DNA of 64,000 bases, from assembly GCA_963809875.1 (NCBI GenBank), contig CAWELC010000007.1, positions 372,001 through 436,000 on the forward strand, in the 5' to 3' direction. The position numbers and the translations under genes are program-made. How positions within the stretch are numbered: the first letter of the stretch is position 1; each line of letters begins with the position of its first letter. Positions 47,795 to 57,491 of this stretch are shown here, one piece after another. This DNA is from JAFGAS01 sp963809875 (GTDB lineage: Bacteria > Desulfobacterota > Zymogenia > Zymogenales > Zymogenaceae). Under the pieces are notes generated by a model that worked only from the letters and a program-made list of their open reading frames with translations, had not been told where the DNA came from and made no database searches.

Positions 47795-48929
47795 ATGAGC
47801 GGATACGATATCGTTATCCTGTTCATCCTGATCGTCCTGTTCATCAATATCATCGCCAATCGCGTAGTCGTCAAGGAGCCGATCGAGTCGATGCGCCGGG
47901 ATACGCTCCCCTCGGTCTCCGTGCTCATCCCCGCCCGCAACGAGGCCAAGAACATCGGCGCGTGTCTGCGCGGTGCCCTCACCCAGGATCATCCCAAGTA
48001 TGAGGTCATCGTCGTGGACGACTCCTCCACGGATTCCACCGTGCAGATCGCCCAGAACATCGCGGCCAACAACTCAGCGGCTGCGGGTCTTCCGCGGCAG
48101 GCCCGTCGCCCCCCACTGGTTCGGCAAGACCTACGCCCAGTATCAGGCCGCCCAGGTATCGCGGGGCGAATACCTCCTGTTTCTGGACGCGGACGTGATC
48201 CTGGACCGCAGGGCCCTCTCGTATCTGGTAACCGCGGCCAAAAAGAGCGGGGCCGGGATACTCTCGATACTCCCGACGCAACTGAAGCAGGGGTTTTGGG
48301 AGGGTCTGCTGGGGCCCTTCAAGTATTTTCACCTCTTTCTCTTTTTCCCCGCGTACGCCATGGATTGGCCCTGGGAGGCAATGGCCGCTTACGCCAACGG
48401 GCAGTGCATGATGGTCGAGCGCAACGCGTATAAGAAGATCGGCGGCCACAGCGGTGCGAGCGAGACGTTGCGGGAGGGCCCCGATATGGCAAAGCTTCTC
48501 AAGCAGAAGGGGGGAAAGATCAGCCTTCTGTCGGGTTCCGGGATCGCCCGGGCCAGGCTCTACGGCGGCCCGCCCGACCTCTGGGATGGGTTCACCCGCT
48601 TCCTCTATACCCTGGCTCACCACTCGGTAGTGGGGGCCGTGCTCATGATCCTCGTCTACGCGATGTTGTTCGTCATCCCGGTCGTTAAAGTCATCGCGGC
48701 CCTGGCGACCGGCGCGAAGCTCCTCTCGGTGGGATTACCGCTCGTTCAGGTCGGCCTCGGAATGGTAATGTTCATGGCCGCGATGAGCCGTTACGGCCTT
48801 TCCCTCTCGGAGGTGCTCTTCTTCCCGCTCGGCGCCGCCGTTTGGATCGGCATGATCGGAAAGGCGATCTCGGTCTCGATAAGCAGGCAGGGGGTCAACT
48901 GGAAGGGGCGGGTAATCAAGCTCCCGTAG
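47795..48929 (+). CDS. Family-2 glycosyltransferase with membrane helices (one frameshift)
   Basis: Intended product about 377 residues. An N-terminal membrane helix (IVILFILIVLFINIIANRVV) precedes the GT2 fold: SVSVLIPARNEAKNIGACL, VIVVDDSSTDSTVQ and, after a frame break near 48085, GEYLLFLDADVILDRR with the DxD. Two or more C-terminal membrane helices follow (VGAVLMILVYAMLFVIPVV). This build resembles hopanoid/carotenoid glycosyltransferases (CrtQ-like). It contains the REGPDMAKLLKQKGG segment typical of the group. Confidence 0.8.
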
Positions 48930-48930
48930 A

Positions 48931-48970
48931 GACCCATAGGGACCCATCGGGACCTATTGGGACCCGCTGG
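48931..48970. repeat. Four 10-bp tandem repeats after the glycosyltransferase
   Basis: Four units aligned exactly every 10 bases: GACCCATAGG, GACCCATCGG, GACCTATTGG, GACCCGCTGG. They begin immediately after the stop codon. No stem-loop or gene is associated. Confidence 0.7.
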
Positions 48971-49072
48971 ACGATGGCGGATAGATCGAGGGGCGCCGCC
49001 GGCATGCTCGGATGACCGTGAGCGGCCTCCCCCTTACCCGGACTCCCCCCGGACTCCCCGGAGAATCAGCAC

Positions 49073-50009
49073 CTATCTCTGTGCTCCCTTCTCTCCCGGT
49101 GATTTCAGATAGTGGCCCATCATATCGGCGATCGGCCCCGTCACCCTCTCCACGCTTGCGTCCTCGACCATGATCAGATGGCACTTTTCGTCAAGCCACA
49201 GGATCTCCTTTTTCGGCGCAACGACCTTTTCGTAGGCCAGCGCCTGATACTCTTTAGAGAAGAGCCTGTCGCCCACGCGACGCGATCACCACGACGGGGC
49301 ACGCGATGCTGCCGTCCGTGATCGGGGAGGTGTCGACAAAAAAGAGCGACCTCATGAAATAGAACGGGTAGGACGTCAGGCCGATGGGATCGGTCAAGAC
49401 CCGCCGCTGGATTTCCGTATCCGTCGTTATCCGGTCGATATCGAGGTAGCCGCCGAGCGGCATCTGAACCCGCGGGAGCAACCGGAAGCCGATGCGCATG
49501 AGAGCTCGCACGAGCCCGTAGATCGATCCGAGCCAGAGTGGAAAAATCGTTACGGCCAGCGTTTGGGAGAGCGATGGAAATATAATGTTCTGAGCGAAGA
49601 CCGCCCTGATCCGGTGATCCACGCCGGCCGCCAGCAGTGCCAACAGACCTCCCTGGGATGAGCCGAGGACGCCGACGACCCCGTTGAACCGCTTAAGGCA
49701 GAAGGTCACGGCGTCGTGCGCATTTGCCAGCATGTCGGAGATCGTGTAGAGCTTCTTTTCGCGCGGGCTCTTACCGTGGGAGACGTAATGGACGCCCACG
49801 ACGTTGAACCCTCGTGAGGCGATCCCGCCCAGGAACTCGTCGTAGAGGAGCGGGTGCGTCATCGTGCCGGGAAGAAAGACGACCGAGGGGTCGGTCTTTC
49901 TTGATTCGTAGACCGAAAGGGCGATCCGGGTTCCCGCGGAGTCGATCACGGTCTCCCGGTAGTTGCCGTAGCACGAATTGTTCAGGATCTTTTGTTCGTT
50001 GGTTCTCAT
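49073..50009 (-). CDS. Alpha/beta hydrolase (one frameshift)
   Basis: Intended product about 311 residues. The nucleophile elbow is GVVGVLGSSQGGLLALLAAG (G-S-S-Q-G), the oxyanion region is VVFLPGTMTHPLLYDEFL, and DPIGLTSYPFYF precedes a break near 49275. The next frame carries GDRLFSKEYQALAYEKV and the catalytic histidine in EKCHLIMVEDA. The substrate is unknown (ester or thioester). It is downstream of the TetR gene at 50075 and has an identical operator in front of it (50037-50055). Confidence 0.82.
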
Positions 50010-50036
50010 ACGCGGCCTCCGGTTAATATCCAGATA

Positions 50037-50055
50037 ATGACTGACGATCAGTCAT
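50037..50055. promoter_or_regulatory. TetR-type operator in front of the hydrolase gene
   Basis: ATGACTGACGATCAGTCAT: 8-base inverted arms ATGACTGA/TCAGTCAT around CGA, 28 bases upstream of the ATG. The identical 19-bp site occurs at 50705-50723. Confidence 0.8.
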
Positions 50056-50074
50056 ATATGAGCGCAAAAAAAAG

Positions 50075-50686
50075 TTAGAGTCTCACCCGGATCGTCCCCC
50101 CCTTCATGCCGAGTATCCGCGGCAGGGCGCTTTCCAGCGCCGCTTTCATACGCGCCCGATGGCCGGCGTCGGCAAGGAGCGTCGGGTGGTCGAAGGAATA
50201 GGCCACGGCGGCAAGCAGCAGCTCTCCCGCCTCCCGGGGATGGGGCACGTCAAAGTCGCCGCTTTTTTTCCCCTCCTCTATCAGCCGGGCCATGAGCGGG
50301 ACCATCCCCTCGATCGTCATCCGCTTCATCTTGTCGTGCAGCAGCGCGTTGCCCTCGCGGTGGAGGCTCTCGATCAGCTCCTGCTTTTCGGTAACGGTAT
50401 CAAGGGCCGCCCCGATCACCTCGGTGAGTTTTTCGGGGGGCGTGAGGTCATTGCGGACGATGATCTCGGAGAATATTCGCCCCACCGCCTGTAGGTTTTT
50501 GGCAAGGATCGCGCCGAGGATGTCTTCCTTCGATTTGAAGTGGTAATAGAAGGTCCCCTGGGCGACTTTGACGGCCCGGACGATATCGCCCACGGCTGTC
50601 TGTTCGTACCCCTTCTCGAGGAAGAGGCGCTCGGCCGTTTCGATCAGCTCGGACTTTCTTACCTCGGGTTCCTTCGTGACGCGCAT
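50075..50686 (-). CDS. TetR-family regulator of the hydrolase gene
   Basis: 203 residues. The helix-turn-helix is QTAVGDIVRAVKVAQGTFYYHFKSKEDILGAIL, and the C-terminal domain is TetR_C type. The gene has a consensus promoter with a 19-bp palindrome over the start site, and the same palindrome lies ahead of the adjacent hydrolase gene. That pattern is the usual autoregulated TetR with one linked target. The ligand is unknown. Confidence 0.88.
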   Translation of the reverse strand: MRVTKEPEVRKSELIETAERLFLEKGYEQTAVGDIVRAVKVAQGTFYYHFKSKEDILGAILAKNLQAVGRIFSEIIVRNDLTPPEKLTEVIGAALDTVTEKQELIESLHREGNALLHDKMKRMTIEGMVPLMARLIEEGKKSGDFDVPHPREAGELLLAAVAYSFDHPTLLADAGHRARMKAALESALPRILGMKGGTIRVRL

Positions 50687-50704
50687 GTCTGTTCCATTTC
50701 GAAT

Positions 50705-50723
50705 ATGACTGACGATCAGTCAT
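50705..50723. promoter_or_regulatory. TetR-type operator in front of the TetR gene
   Basis: Identical to the 19-bp site at 50037-50055, and starts one base after the -10 box of the TetR promoter, so binding would block initiation. Confidence 0.8.
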
Positions 50724-50752
50724 ATCATATAGATGAGACGAGGCTGTGTCAA
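50724..50752 (-). promoter_or_regulatory. Promoter of the TetR gene
   Basis: On the minus strand TTGACA (50747-50752), 17 bases, TATGAT (50724-50729). Confidence 0.75.
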
Positions 50753-50940
50753 GAAAAAAGACGGGGGCCGGGTGGGTTTTCTTGGGTGACAGCGCTCGAT
50801 CAACCGTCAATGCGGTCCCGGTTACTCAAAGGATGTGCGTGCTCCCGAGCCCGGCACCCGGGACTCGCTCGCCCGCACAGCGGCCAAATCGCGGGCTGAC
50901 GCGGCGGCGGTAATGAAGGCGACGCCGCGAATCGGCCTTT

Positions 50941-51438
50941 CTACGAGGCCGAAAGCGCCTCTAAGATCTCGCGTAAATGGTTCGTGTGAAACTGAAGATG
51001 ATACGTTCCCACCCCGACGATCAGGCCCCCCAGTGTCGGGTATTCCCCCAGCGGCGAGTCTTTGAGCATGGGAACGCGTGCCTTGCGCTCAAGCTGTTCC
51101 CCTGACAGCCCCTCCACAAACCGGGATACGTCGTCGTACTCTTTTTCGACCTCCGAGAGGAGTTGGGCAAAGGTCATCTGCGAGCGCTTTTCCGAGAAGA
51201 ACGGATTGCCGGCCTCCAAATCTATTGTAGGAGTATCCTCCTGCAAAAAGGCCTGAAACATCGCCAGGTGGCTGGACCCTTCGGCTCCCCGCAGGTGGGA
51301 AAGGACCTCTTTGGGAGACCATCGTCCCGAGGGGGCGCGCGAGGCGGTCTTCTCATCAACCCCTTCGCATACCTTCCTCAGCTCCTCTATATTCTTCCGG
51401 ATCTCTTGAGCCAACTGAATTCCCGTTAAAGGCGCCAT
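50941..51438 (-). CDS. DinB-superfamily protein
   Basis: 165 residues, four-helix bundle. Typical features are GRWSPKEVLSHLRGAEGSSH near residues 38-57 and the C-terminal GVGTYHLQFHTNHLREILEAL, which hold the metal-binding histidines of DinB_2/YfiT-like bundles. These are thiol-dependent metalloenzymes of mostly unknown substrate. GGAGG lies seven bases before ATG 51438. It is transcribed after the PLP decarboxylase. Confidence 0.8.
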   Translation of the reverse strand: MAPLTGIQLAQEIRKNIEELRKVCEGVDEKTASRAPSGRWSPKEVLSHLRGAEGSSHLAMFQAFLQEDTPTIDLEAGNPFFSEKRSQMTFAQLLSEVEKEYDDVSRFVEGLSGEQLERKARVPMLKDSPLGEYPTLGGLIVGVGTYHLQFHTNHLREILEALSAS

Positions 51439-51549
51439 GTGTTACCTCCTTTCTCGCCTCTTCTTTTTCGCGCGGTCGGCAGAGTATCCCCACGACTATC
51501 CCGGGCCGCACGAACCGTCTCGTCTTTCGTCGATCCTCACCCTTCATGT

Positions 51550-52957
51550 TCATTCGGCCTGGGCCCGGGCCCGTACGAAGGCGGCGACCGATCGATCGAC
51601 GTCGGCCTCGGTGGTCGCCCAGGAGCAGACGCTGATCCTGATGGCCGGCGCGCCGCCCCAGGACGTCGGACCGCACCAGCACTCCCCGGAGTGCTGGATC
51701 TTCTCGAGCGTCGCGGTGGTCTCCTGGGGCGTTTCGCAGCAAACCAGCACCTGGTTGAAGACGACGTCATTCAGGACACGGAATCGTTCGGCCCGCAATC
51801 GGTCGGCAAACTGCTCGGCCCGCGCGCACAGCCCGTCGACCAGCTCCTCCACACCGACCCTCCCCAGGGCCTTGAGCGTCGCCCAGAGCTCCACGGCCCG
51901 GGCCCGGCGCGACATGTCCGGCGTCGTGAGCATCCCGTCCCGCCTTTTTCCGTATTGCCCGTACTGGATATATGATCCTGATGCCTGCATCGCCGCCACC
52001 AGGGCCTCCCGGTCGGCGCACAGGACGATGCCGCAGTCGTAGGGGGCGTTGAGCGTCTTGTGGGCGTCGACGGACCAGGAGTCCGCCTTCTCTATGCCGT
52101 GCGTGAGAGAGCGCTTGTTCCGGGACCCGGCGGCCCAGAGCCCGAACGCGCCGTCGACGTGCACCCACGCACCCGCGTGGGACGCCCGGTCGCATATCTC
52201 GTCGATCGGATCGAACGCCCCCGAATTGACGTTCCCCGCCTGGACGATAACCAGGGTGCGGTCGTCGAGTTCCGGAACCTCCCGCGCGATCATGCGTCCC
52301 TGGGCGTCCACTCCGACGCGCTCAACCCGATCGTTGCCCAGGCCCAGCAGCGCCAGGGCCTTGAACACGGTGGCGTGGGCCTGCTCTCCCAGGACGACGC
52401 GGATCTTCGGCGCGTCAAAAAGCCCCCGGCTATTCACGTCCCAGCCCGCCCGCTTCAGTATCTGGTTTCGCCCGGCGGCAAGCCCGGCGAGCGTAGCCGC
52501 CGACGTGCCGCCGACAAGCCCCATGGCACTGCCCGCCGGCAGCCCAAAGAGGTCGACGAGCCATTTCTCGCAGACGGCCTCAAGCTGGGCGGCTATGGGC
52601 GACATCACGAAGAGCGCGGCGTTCTGGTCCCAGGCGTCGGAAAGCCATCTGGCGGCCACCGCCGCCGGTACCGCGCCCCCGTTCACAAACCCGAAGTACC
52701 TCCCGCCGGTGGTCGCCACCGTGGCGGGGGACCCGTGCGTATGTAATAGCCGCACGATCTGTTCCGGGTCGCACGGGGAGTCCGGGAGCGGCTCGTCGAA
52801 AACGGCAAGCCCGTCGACCGCGTCGGTGGTCGGGGTGACCGCGCGGTCGCGCGCGCCCTCCATATACTCGATGGCACACGACGCGGCCCGCTCAAAGAGG
52901 GCCCTGTCGGCCGATTGGGAGAAGAGACTGTTGTTGGAGGGTAGAATTTCTGGTCAT
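51550..52957 (-). CDS. PLP-dependent group II decarboxylase family protein
   Basis: About 468 residues. It belongs to the aromatic-L-amino-acid/glutamate decarboxylase (fold type I) family: GGRYFGFVNGGAVPAAVAAR, GLVGGTSAATLAGLAAGRNQ, VVLGEQAHATVFKAL, VHVDGAFGLWA and the PLP lysine in SWSVDAHKTLNAPYDCG. The first in-frame ATG is at 52863, but in-frame family-like sequence (NNSLFSQSADRALFERA) continues upstream and a frame change near 52920 would join it to ATG 52957. The substrate amino acid is unknown. Confidence 0.82.
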
Positions 52958-53039
52958 TGAATATAGCCCGTATTTACTTACAACTTTTAGAACCGATTTA
53001 TCCGGGAGCTCGATCACGAAACAAGATACCAAGCAGTAT

Positions 53040-53117
53040 GTCATCGCGAGGGGCCTCCTCTATCGGGGCCCCCACGAAGCCTGCTTCGTGGGGTGATAAG
53101 CCCCGTGGCGATCTCGG
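53040..53117. repeat. Interspersed palindromic repeat, copy 1
   Basis: Starts GTCATCGCGAGGGGC (53040-53054) and ends GCCCCGTGGCGATCTCGG (53100-53117), outer arms that pair partly. Inside is a perfect hairpin, CCCCACGAAGC / GCTTCGTGGGG (53070-53080 and 53083-53093). The 'CGAGAT.GCCACG...CTCGC.ATGAC' ends are like the dispersed palindromes seen in many bacterial genomes. Confidence 0.65.
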
Positions 53118-53160
53118 ATATGGATATGCATCATAACGTAATTATCGAAAGTTTACGACG

Positions 53161-53198
53161 TCCGAGATTGCCACGGTCGCAGACGCTCTCGCAATGAC
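53161..53198. repeat. Interspersed palindromic repeat, copy 2, inverted
   Basis: CCGAGATTGCCACGGTCGC at 53162-53180 and GCTCTCGCAATGAC (53185-53198) repeat the ends of the element at 53040-53117 in the opposite orientation. The central part is shorter. It overlaps the 3' end of the MBL reading frame. Confidence 0.6.
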
Positions 53199-53214
53199 GA
53201 AATGAGTTTCGGCG

Positions 53215-53264
53215 AAATACGGTGATACCGCACTTGATTAATAAGGCATAGTGTCACCGTAATT
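53215..53264. repeat. Degenerate inverted repeat of RAYT/REP type
   Basis: Two 25-base halves (53215-53239 and 53240-53264) pair at about two thirds of positions, abutting with no spacer. The second arm, read on the minus strand, starts AATTACGGTGACACTATGCC, which looks like the perfect repeat at 18788-18869 (AATTACGGGGACACGTACC). Confidence 0.55.
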
Positions 53265-53271
53265 CTCTGTT

Positions 53272-54253
53272 CAACGTTATTACTTCTTCCTCCCCCTGCA
53301 CCCAGGCGGGCCTTCCATTCTTTCGGACCCTCTTCGACCTCGCCCCTCTTTTCCATAGTGAGAAGGACGATGAGCACCAGCATCATCCTCATCGCCTCGG
53401 TGGAAAAGGGAGTGTCGGGAAATACGGCCCGCAGTATCTCCTTGAGCCGAAGGGGGCTTTCGGTCATCACCTCTCCGATCAGTGCGGGATACTCGAGCCC
53501 TCCGGCCAGCGCCTGCTGCAGCATCTCGTGGACCCGTTTCGCGCCGACCAGCGGCTCGCCGTGCCCCGGGATCAGGATATCGGGCTTGATATCTATGGCC
53601 CGCTTTATGGATTCGAGGGCCGACTCATAGCTCGATCGGGGATTGTTCAAATCCATCCCCTGGGAATTCTCGAAATCGACCAGGTCCCCCGTGACCAGGA
53701 CACGGGCGTCCGGGATGAAGAACCCCATATGGCCGTCGGTGTGCCCCGGCAGCGCGATCGCCCGGATCTCTCTGCCCTCGTCGATCTTGTCGCCGTCCTC
53801 AAGTCTTCGTGTGACGGTCAAGACGGGCTGGCGTCCCCAGGCATAGCGGATGAGCAGTCGCGCCAGAGCAAGCGGGAACGGGAAGATTTCCTTCGCGAAT
53901 TGGCCGAAGTCCGGGATGAAGGCGTTAAAATTTCTCCCGTAATCCTCGATGAAAGGGGCTTCTCTTCGGGCGGCGGCACTCCCCGCGCCCGAACGAGAGA
54001 TAATTTTTGACGCGGCGTTGAGGTGGTCCCAGTGGGAGTGGGTGAAGAGGACCAGGCGGACGTTGCGGGGGTCAAGGCCGTCCCCCCTCATGCGGGAGAC
54101 GAGATCGTCAAACGCGCCTCCGGGGACGACCCCGGTGTCGATCATCACGAGAGAGTTGCCCCTGACCACCGTAACGGTGGAGGAGCCGGCGCCGGGCCTG
54201 ATCTTGTCGCCGAGCCTCCCACGATAGGTAAAGACGCCGTCCGCGATCTCCAT
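53272..54253 (-). CDS. Metallo-beta-lactamase-fold hydrolase
   Basis: About 325 residues from ATG 54253 (MEIADGVFTYRG). Metal ligands are in VLFTHSHWDHLNAASKII, ALPGHTDGHMGFFI, LVTGDLVDFEN and ILIPGHGEPLV. A helical extension of 70 residues follows (VHEMLQQALAGGLEYPALIG). The raw reading frame continues to 53153, through the palindromic repeats at 53161-53264. Native coding probably ends near 53275 (around KARLGAG), and a one-base change there would give a natural stop; the end is therefore approximate. No substrate is evident. Confidence 0.75.
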
Positions 54254-54279
54254 ATGCCTCAAAAACAAGTCACGTGGGA

Positions 54280-54951
54280 CTATTTTACCGGCACGGCCTT
54301 GATGACCGGCTTTCCGTCCTTGACCTCCACCGTGAAGTCGACCCGGGAGGCCTTGAACTTCTTCTTGATCGCCTCGGCTTCCTTCTTCAGGCTCCATTCC
54401 AGCGCATTGTAGCTGATGTTGTCGGTCGGCTCGCCCAGCCTTTTCTTTGCCGCCACCAGGCTCCGGTAGACAGAGTCGAACTCGCCGGGTTGCGGGGCGG
54501 CGGCTTTCCCGGGAGCGGACCCCGGCGCGCCGGGGGCAGGGGATTTGGCCGATGCCGCTTTACCCCCGACACCCGCCTTCTCCGACTGCTCGGACGGGGG
54601 TGTCGCCCGGCGTGCCCCGGGTCCCGGTGTCGGCGGGACGGGAACGCCGCGCTCTTTGTCCTTGAGTCGCATCCTGAAGATGTCGCGCTGATAGGTCCCG
54701 TCCTCTATCTGCTTGAGGATACGGTTCCAGTGCTGGGTGAGGGTATTGAACTGGGCGATAATGGTATCACGCTTGAACTTGAGGCCGGTGTTGGTGATGT
54801 GGTAGGTGCCGACCTTGCGCACTATCCGCTGCACCTCTTCGCGTAATCTGGCCGGCTCAAGCTTCTCCACCCCCGCGAAGTATTTTTCGTAGGCGACCCG
54901 GAGTTCATTGAGCCTCGCCTCCAGCAGCTGTATATCTTCAGCCTCGCCCAT
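54280..54951 (-). CDS. MXAN_5187-like protein with Pro/Ala-rich linker
   Basis: 223 residues from ATG 54951. The N-terminal helical part (LLEARLNELRVAYEKYFAGV, then GLKFKRDTIIAQFNTLTQHW and ILKQIEDGTYQRDIFRM) matches the MXAN_5187-type domain known mainly from Deltaproteobacteria. A low-complexity linker rich in P, A, G follows (about residues 105-160). The C-terminus (FDSVYRSLVAAKKRLGEPTD, then FTVEVKDGKPVIKAVPVK) is a small conserved module of this family. Function unknown. Confidence 0.7.
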   Translation of the reverse strand: MGEAEDIQLLEARLNELRVAYEKYFAGVEKLEPARLREEVQRIVRKVGTYHITNTGLKFKRDTIIAQFNTLTQHWNRILKQIEDGTYQRDIFRMRLKDKERGVPVPPTPGPGARRATPPSEQSEKAGVGGKAASAKSPAPGAPGSAPGKAAAPQPGEFDSVYRSLVAAKKRLGEPTDNISYNALEWSLKKEAEAIKKKFKASRVDFTVEVKDGKPVIKAVPVK

Positions 54952-55199
54952 ATTCTCACTATAACAGACGTCAAAAAAAGTGTAAAGACTATTATAGATC
55001 AACGCAAAGGCGGGAACCCCGGCCGATCGCCCGCATGCCTCATCCTGCTTTCGGCATGGCCGGGCCGCTGCCTCTCATCTGCCGAAGTCCCGGCCGTCTT
55101 CCCTGAGTCCCGTGCGGATGCCGCAGGAGGCCGGCGCTCTTTTTCATTGAATTTATCGGCGAGGTCTGTTATATCTGGTACCGTATCGGGAGGCGCCGC

Positions 55200-55661
55200 A
55201 TGGAACCCACCATTCTCAAGGGAATCTACCTCTTCGAAGACCTGACCGACGAAGAGCTTTCCAAGATATCCCGGATACTGGTCACCGAAAAACAGCCCGA
55301 GGGAACCTTTCTCTTTCACGAGGGGGACAAGGGCGACAAGTTCTACGTGATCATCTCCGGCGCAGTGCGGATTTCACAGGTGATCAGCGGCGCCGGAGAA
55401 GAGGCGCTCACTATCCTCACGAAAGGCGACTATTTTGGTGAGATGGCCCTCATCGACGAGTCGCCGCGTTCGGCCGACGTCATCGTGCACGAGAACTCCG
55501 AATTTCTGGTTATCTCAAAAAAGGACTTCGACGAGCTCCTCTTTTTTGACAAGGAGATCGCCTACAAGATGCTCTGGGCCTTCGTGCGCACCCTTTCCCG
55601 CCGCCTTCGGGAGACAAACGACAAGATCAAGGCCTTTCTACACATGGCCGGTAGTTTCTAA
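55200..55661 (+). CDS. Cyclic-nucleotide-binding domain protein
   Basis: 153 residues forming one cNMP-binding beta-roll: FLFHEGDKGDKFYVIISGAV, then the phosphate-binding cassette FGEMALIDESPRSADV with E81, R90 and S91, the residues that hold the cyclic phosphate. A C-terminal helix (EIAYKMLWAFVRTLSRRLRE) follows. It has no helix-turn-helix, so it is not a CRP-type DNA binder. GGAGGC precedes the ATG. The YifB-type gene starts nine bases after its stop. It could sense cAMP made by the cyclase at 9140. Confidence 0.82.
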   Translation: MEPTILKGIYLFEDLTDEELSKISRILVTEKQPEGTFLFHEGDKGDKFYVIISGAVRISQVISGAGEEALTILTKGDYFGEMALIDESPRSADVIVHENSEFLVISKKDFDELLFFDKEIAYKMLWAFVRTLSRRLRETNDKIKAFLHMAGSF

Positions 55662-55670
55662 TCTCCGCCT

Positions 55671-57194
55671 ATGCTCTCTTTGGTCAAAAGTGCGGCCGTT
55701 TTGGGTATCGACGCCTACGTCGTCGACGTGGAGGTCGATCTCGCGCTGGGGCTGCCGATGCTCAACACGGTGGGCCTGCCGGACGCCGCGGTAAAGGAGA
55801 GCAAGGAGCGGGTCCGGGCCGCCGTCAAGAACTCCGGCTTCGATTTTCCGTCCCGCCGAATTACCGTAAACCTCGCCCCCGCCGACATCAAGAAGGAGGG
55901 CTCGGCTTTCGACCTGCCGATGGCCGTCGCGATCCTGGCCGCCTCAAACCTCATCCCGAGAAAAACGCTCGAGAGCTACATGCTGGTGGGGGAGCTCTCG
56001 CTGGACGGGAGACTCAAGCCTGTCCGCGGCGTGCTCCCGATGGCGGTGGCGGCGCGCGACAAGGGGTTTGCCGCCGTCCTCGTGCCGGACGCCAACGCCG
56101 GAGAGGCCGCCGTCGTGGACGGCATCGACATCATACCGCTGTCATCTCTTTCGCAGGCGGTCTCCTTCCTGCGGGGTGAGGCCGATATCCCCCCGCGACA
56201 GGTAGACCGCCAGGCGATCTTTACGGCCCATAAGCAGTACGACCTCGATTTCGTTGACGTGCGGGGGCAGAGCCACGCAAAACGCGCCCTCGAGGTCGCC
56301 TCGGCCGGCGGCCACAACCTTATCATGATGGGCCCCCCGGGCTCGGGAAAGACGATGCTCGCCCAGCGGATCGTGACGATCCTGCCGGAGATGAGCTTTG
56401 AGGAGGCCATCGAGACCACGAAGATCCATTCGGTGGCCGGAAAGATGGACGGGAAGGCGCTCGTGGCCGTCAGGCCCTTTCGCGCCCCGCACCACACGAT
56501 CTCGGATGCCGGGCTTATCGGCGGGGGGACGATCCCCAACCCGGGGGAGGTGAGCCTTGCGCATAACGGCGTCCTGTTCATGGACGAGATGCCCGAGTTC
56601 AAGAAGAACGCCCTCGAGGTCCTGCGCCAGCCACTGGAGGACGGCAGGGTCACCATATCACGGGCGCTGATGAGCATTACCTACCCCTCGCGGTTCATGC
56701 TGGTGGCCGCCATGAATCCGTGTCCCTGCGGCTACCTGGGTGACCAGAACAAGCCGTGCACCTGCGGGCCGCTGGAAATCCGGCGATACCGCTCGCGTAT
56801 ATCCGGCCCCCTGATGGACCGGATCGACATCCATATCGAGGTCCCCGCCCTCAAGTACAAGGAGCTGACCGAGCGGCCTTCCGAGAGTTCGGAGGCGGTC
56901 CGGGAGCGCGTCAACCGGGCCCGGCTCGTCCAGTTTGAGCGCTTCGCCGGCCGCTCCTACTACTTCAATGCCCGGATGCCCAACCGGGACCTCGAGCGCT
57001 TCGCCGTTCTGTCTGAGGATTGCGGGAGGTTTCTCGAGAGGGTGATGCAGACGCTCAAGCTCTCGGCCCGCGCCTATTCCCGGATCATCAAGGTCTCCCG
57101 CACGATCGCGGACCTCGCCGGAGAGCCCTCTATCACGACAAAGCACCTTGCCGAGGCGGTTCAATACCGCAGCCTCGACAGGGAAGCGCGGTAA
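55671..57194 (+). CDS. YifB/ComM-type Mg-chelatase-like ATPase
   Basis: 507 residues. The N-terminal domain of about 165 residues (VDLALGLPMLNTVGLPDAAV, RRITVNLAPADIKKEGSAFD) belongs to the ChlI-like family; the AAA+ ATPase domain has Walker A in MMGPPGSGKTMLAQRI near residues 218-233, Walker B in LFMDEMPEF, and the MNPCPCGYLGD segment with its cysteines. The C-terminal Mg_chelatase_C domain ends with SITTKHLAEAVQYRSLD. ComM, a relative, drives branch migration in natural transformation; here the role is inferred only. Confidence 0.9.
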   Translation: MLSLVKSAAVLGIDAYVVDVEVDLALGLPMLNTVGLPDAAVKESKERVRAAVKNSGFDFPSRRITVNLAPADIKKEGSAFDLPMAVAILAASNLIPRKTLESYMLVGELSLDGRLKPVRGVLPMAVAARDKGFAAVLVPDANAGEAAVVDGIDIIPLSSLSQAVSFLRGEADIPPRQVDRQAIFTAHKQYDLDFVDVRGQSHAKRALEVASAGGHNLIMMGPPGSGKTMLAQRIVTILPEMSFEEAIETTKIHSVAGKMDGKALVAVRPFRAPHHTISDAGLIGGGTIPNPGEVSLAHNGVLFMDEMPEFKKNALEVLRQPLEDGRVTISRALMSITYPSRFMLVAAMNPCPCGYLGDQNKPCTCGPLEIRRYRSRISGPLMDRIDIHIEVPALKYKELTERPSESSEAVRERVNRARLVQFERFAGRSYYFNARMPNRDLERFAVLSEDCGRFLERVMQTLKLSARAYSRIIKVSRTIADLAGEPSITTKHLAEAVQYRSLDREAR

Positions 57195-57388
57195 GAACAA
57201 GAAGAACGAGCGCCGGGAGACGGCTCCGGGCGACCCGGCTGCGTCCGGGCATCAGTGAGCCTGCGGCCGCATAGGCTTCGGCTTTTTGACCGGAAGCCGG
57301 CCGGATCGCCGAGGCCGGCCGATACACGTATTGCCGCTGTATCATACTACTTTTCCTCGATTCGGATGCGTTTGGGCCGAACAACGTC

Positions 57389-57416
57389 TTGACGGGTGCC
57401 GGATGTGTGGTAGACT
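57389..57416 (+). promoter_or_regulatory. Putative promoter of bacterioferritin
   Basis: TTGACG (57389-57394), 16 bases, TAGACT (57411-57416). Confidence 0.5.
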
Positions 57417-57491
57417 GGTACTACATCCGCGATAACACCAACTCCGAGACTCTGTTCCGGTTCGAAATCAAATCCGCAGAGGAGGGTATCC

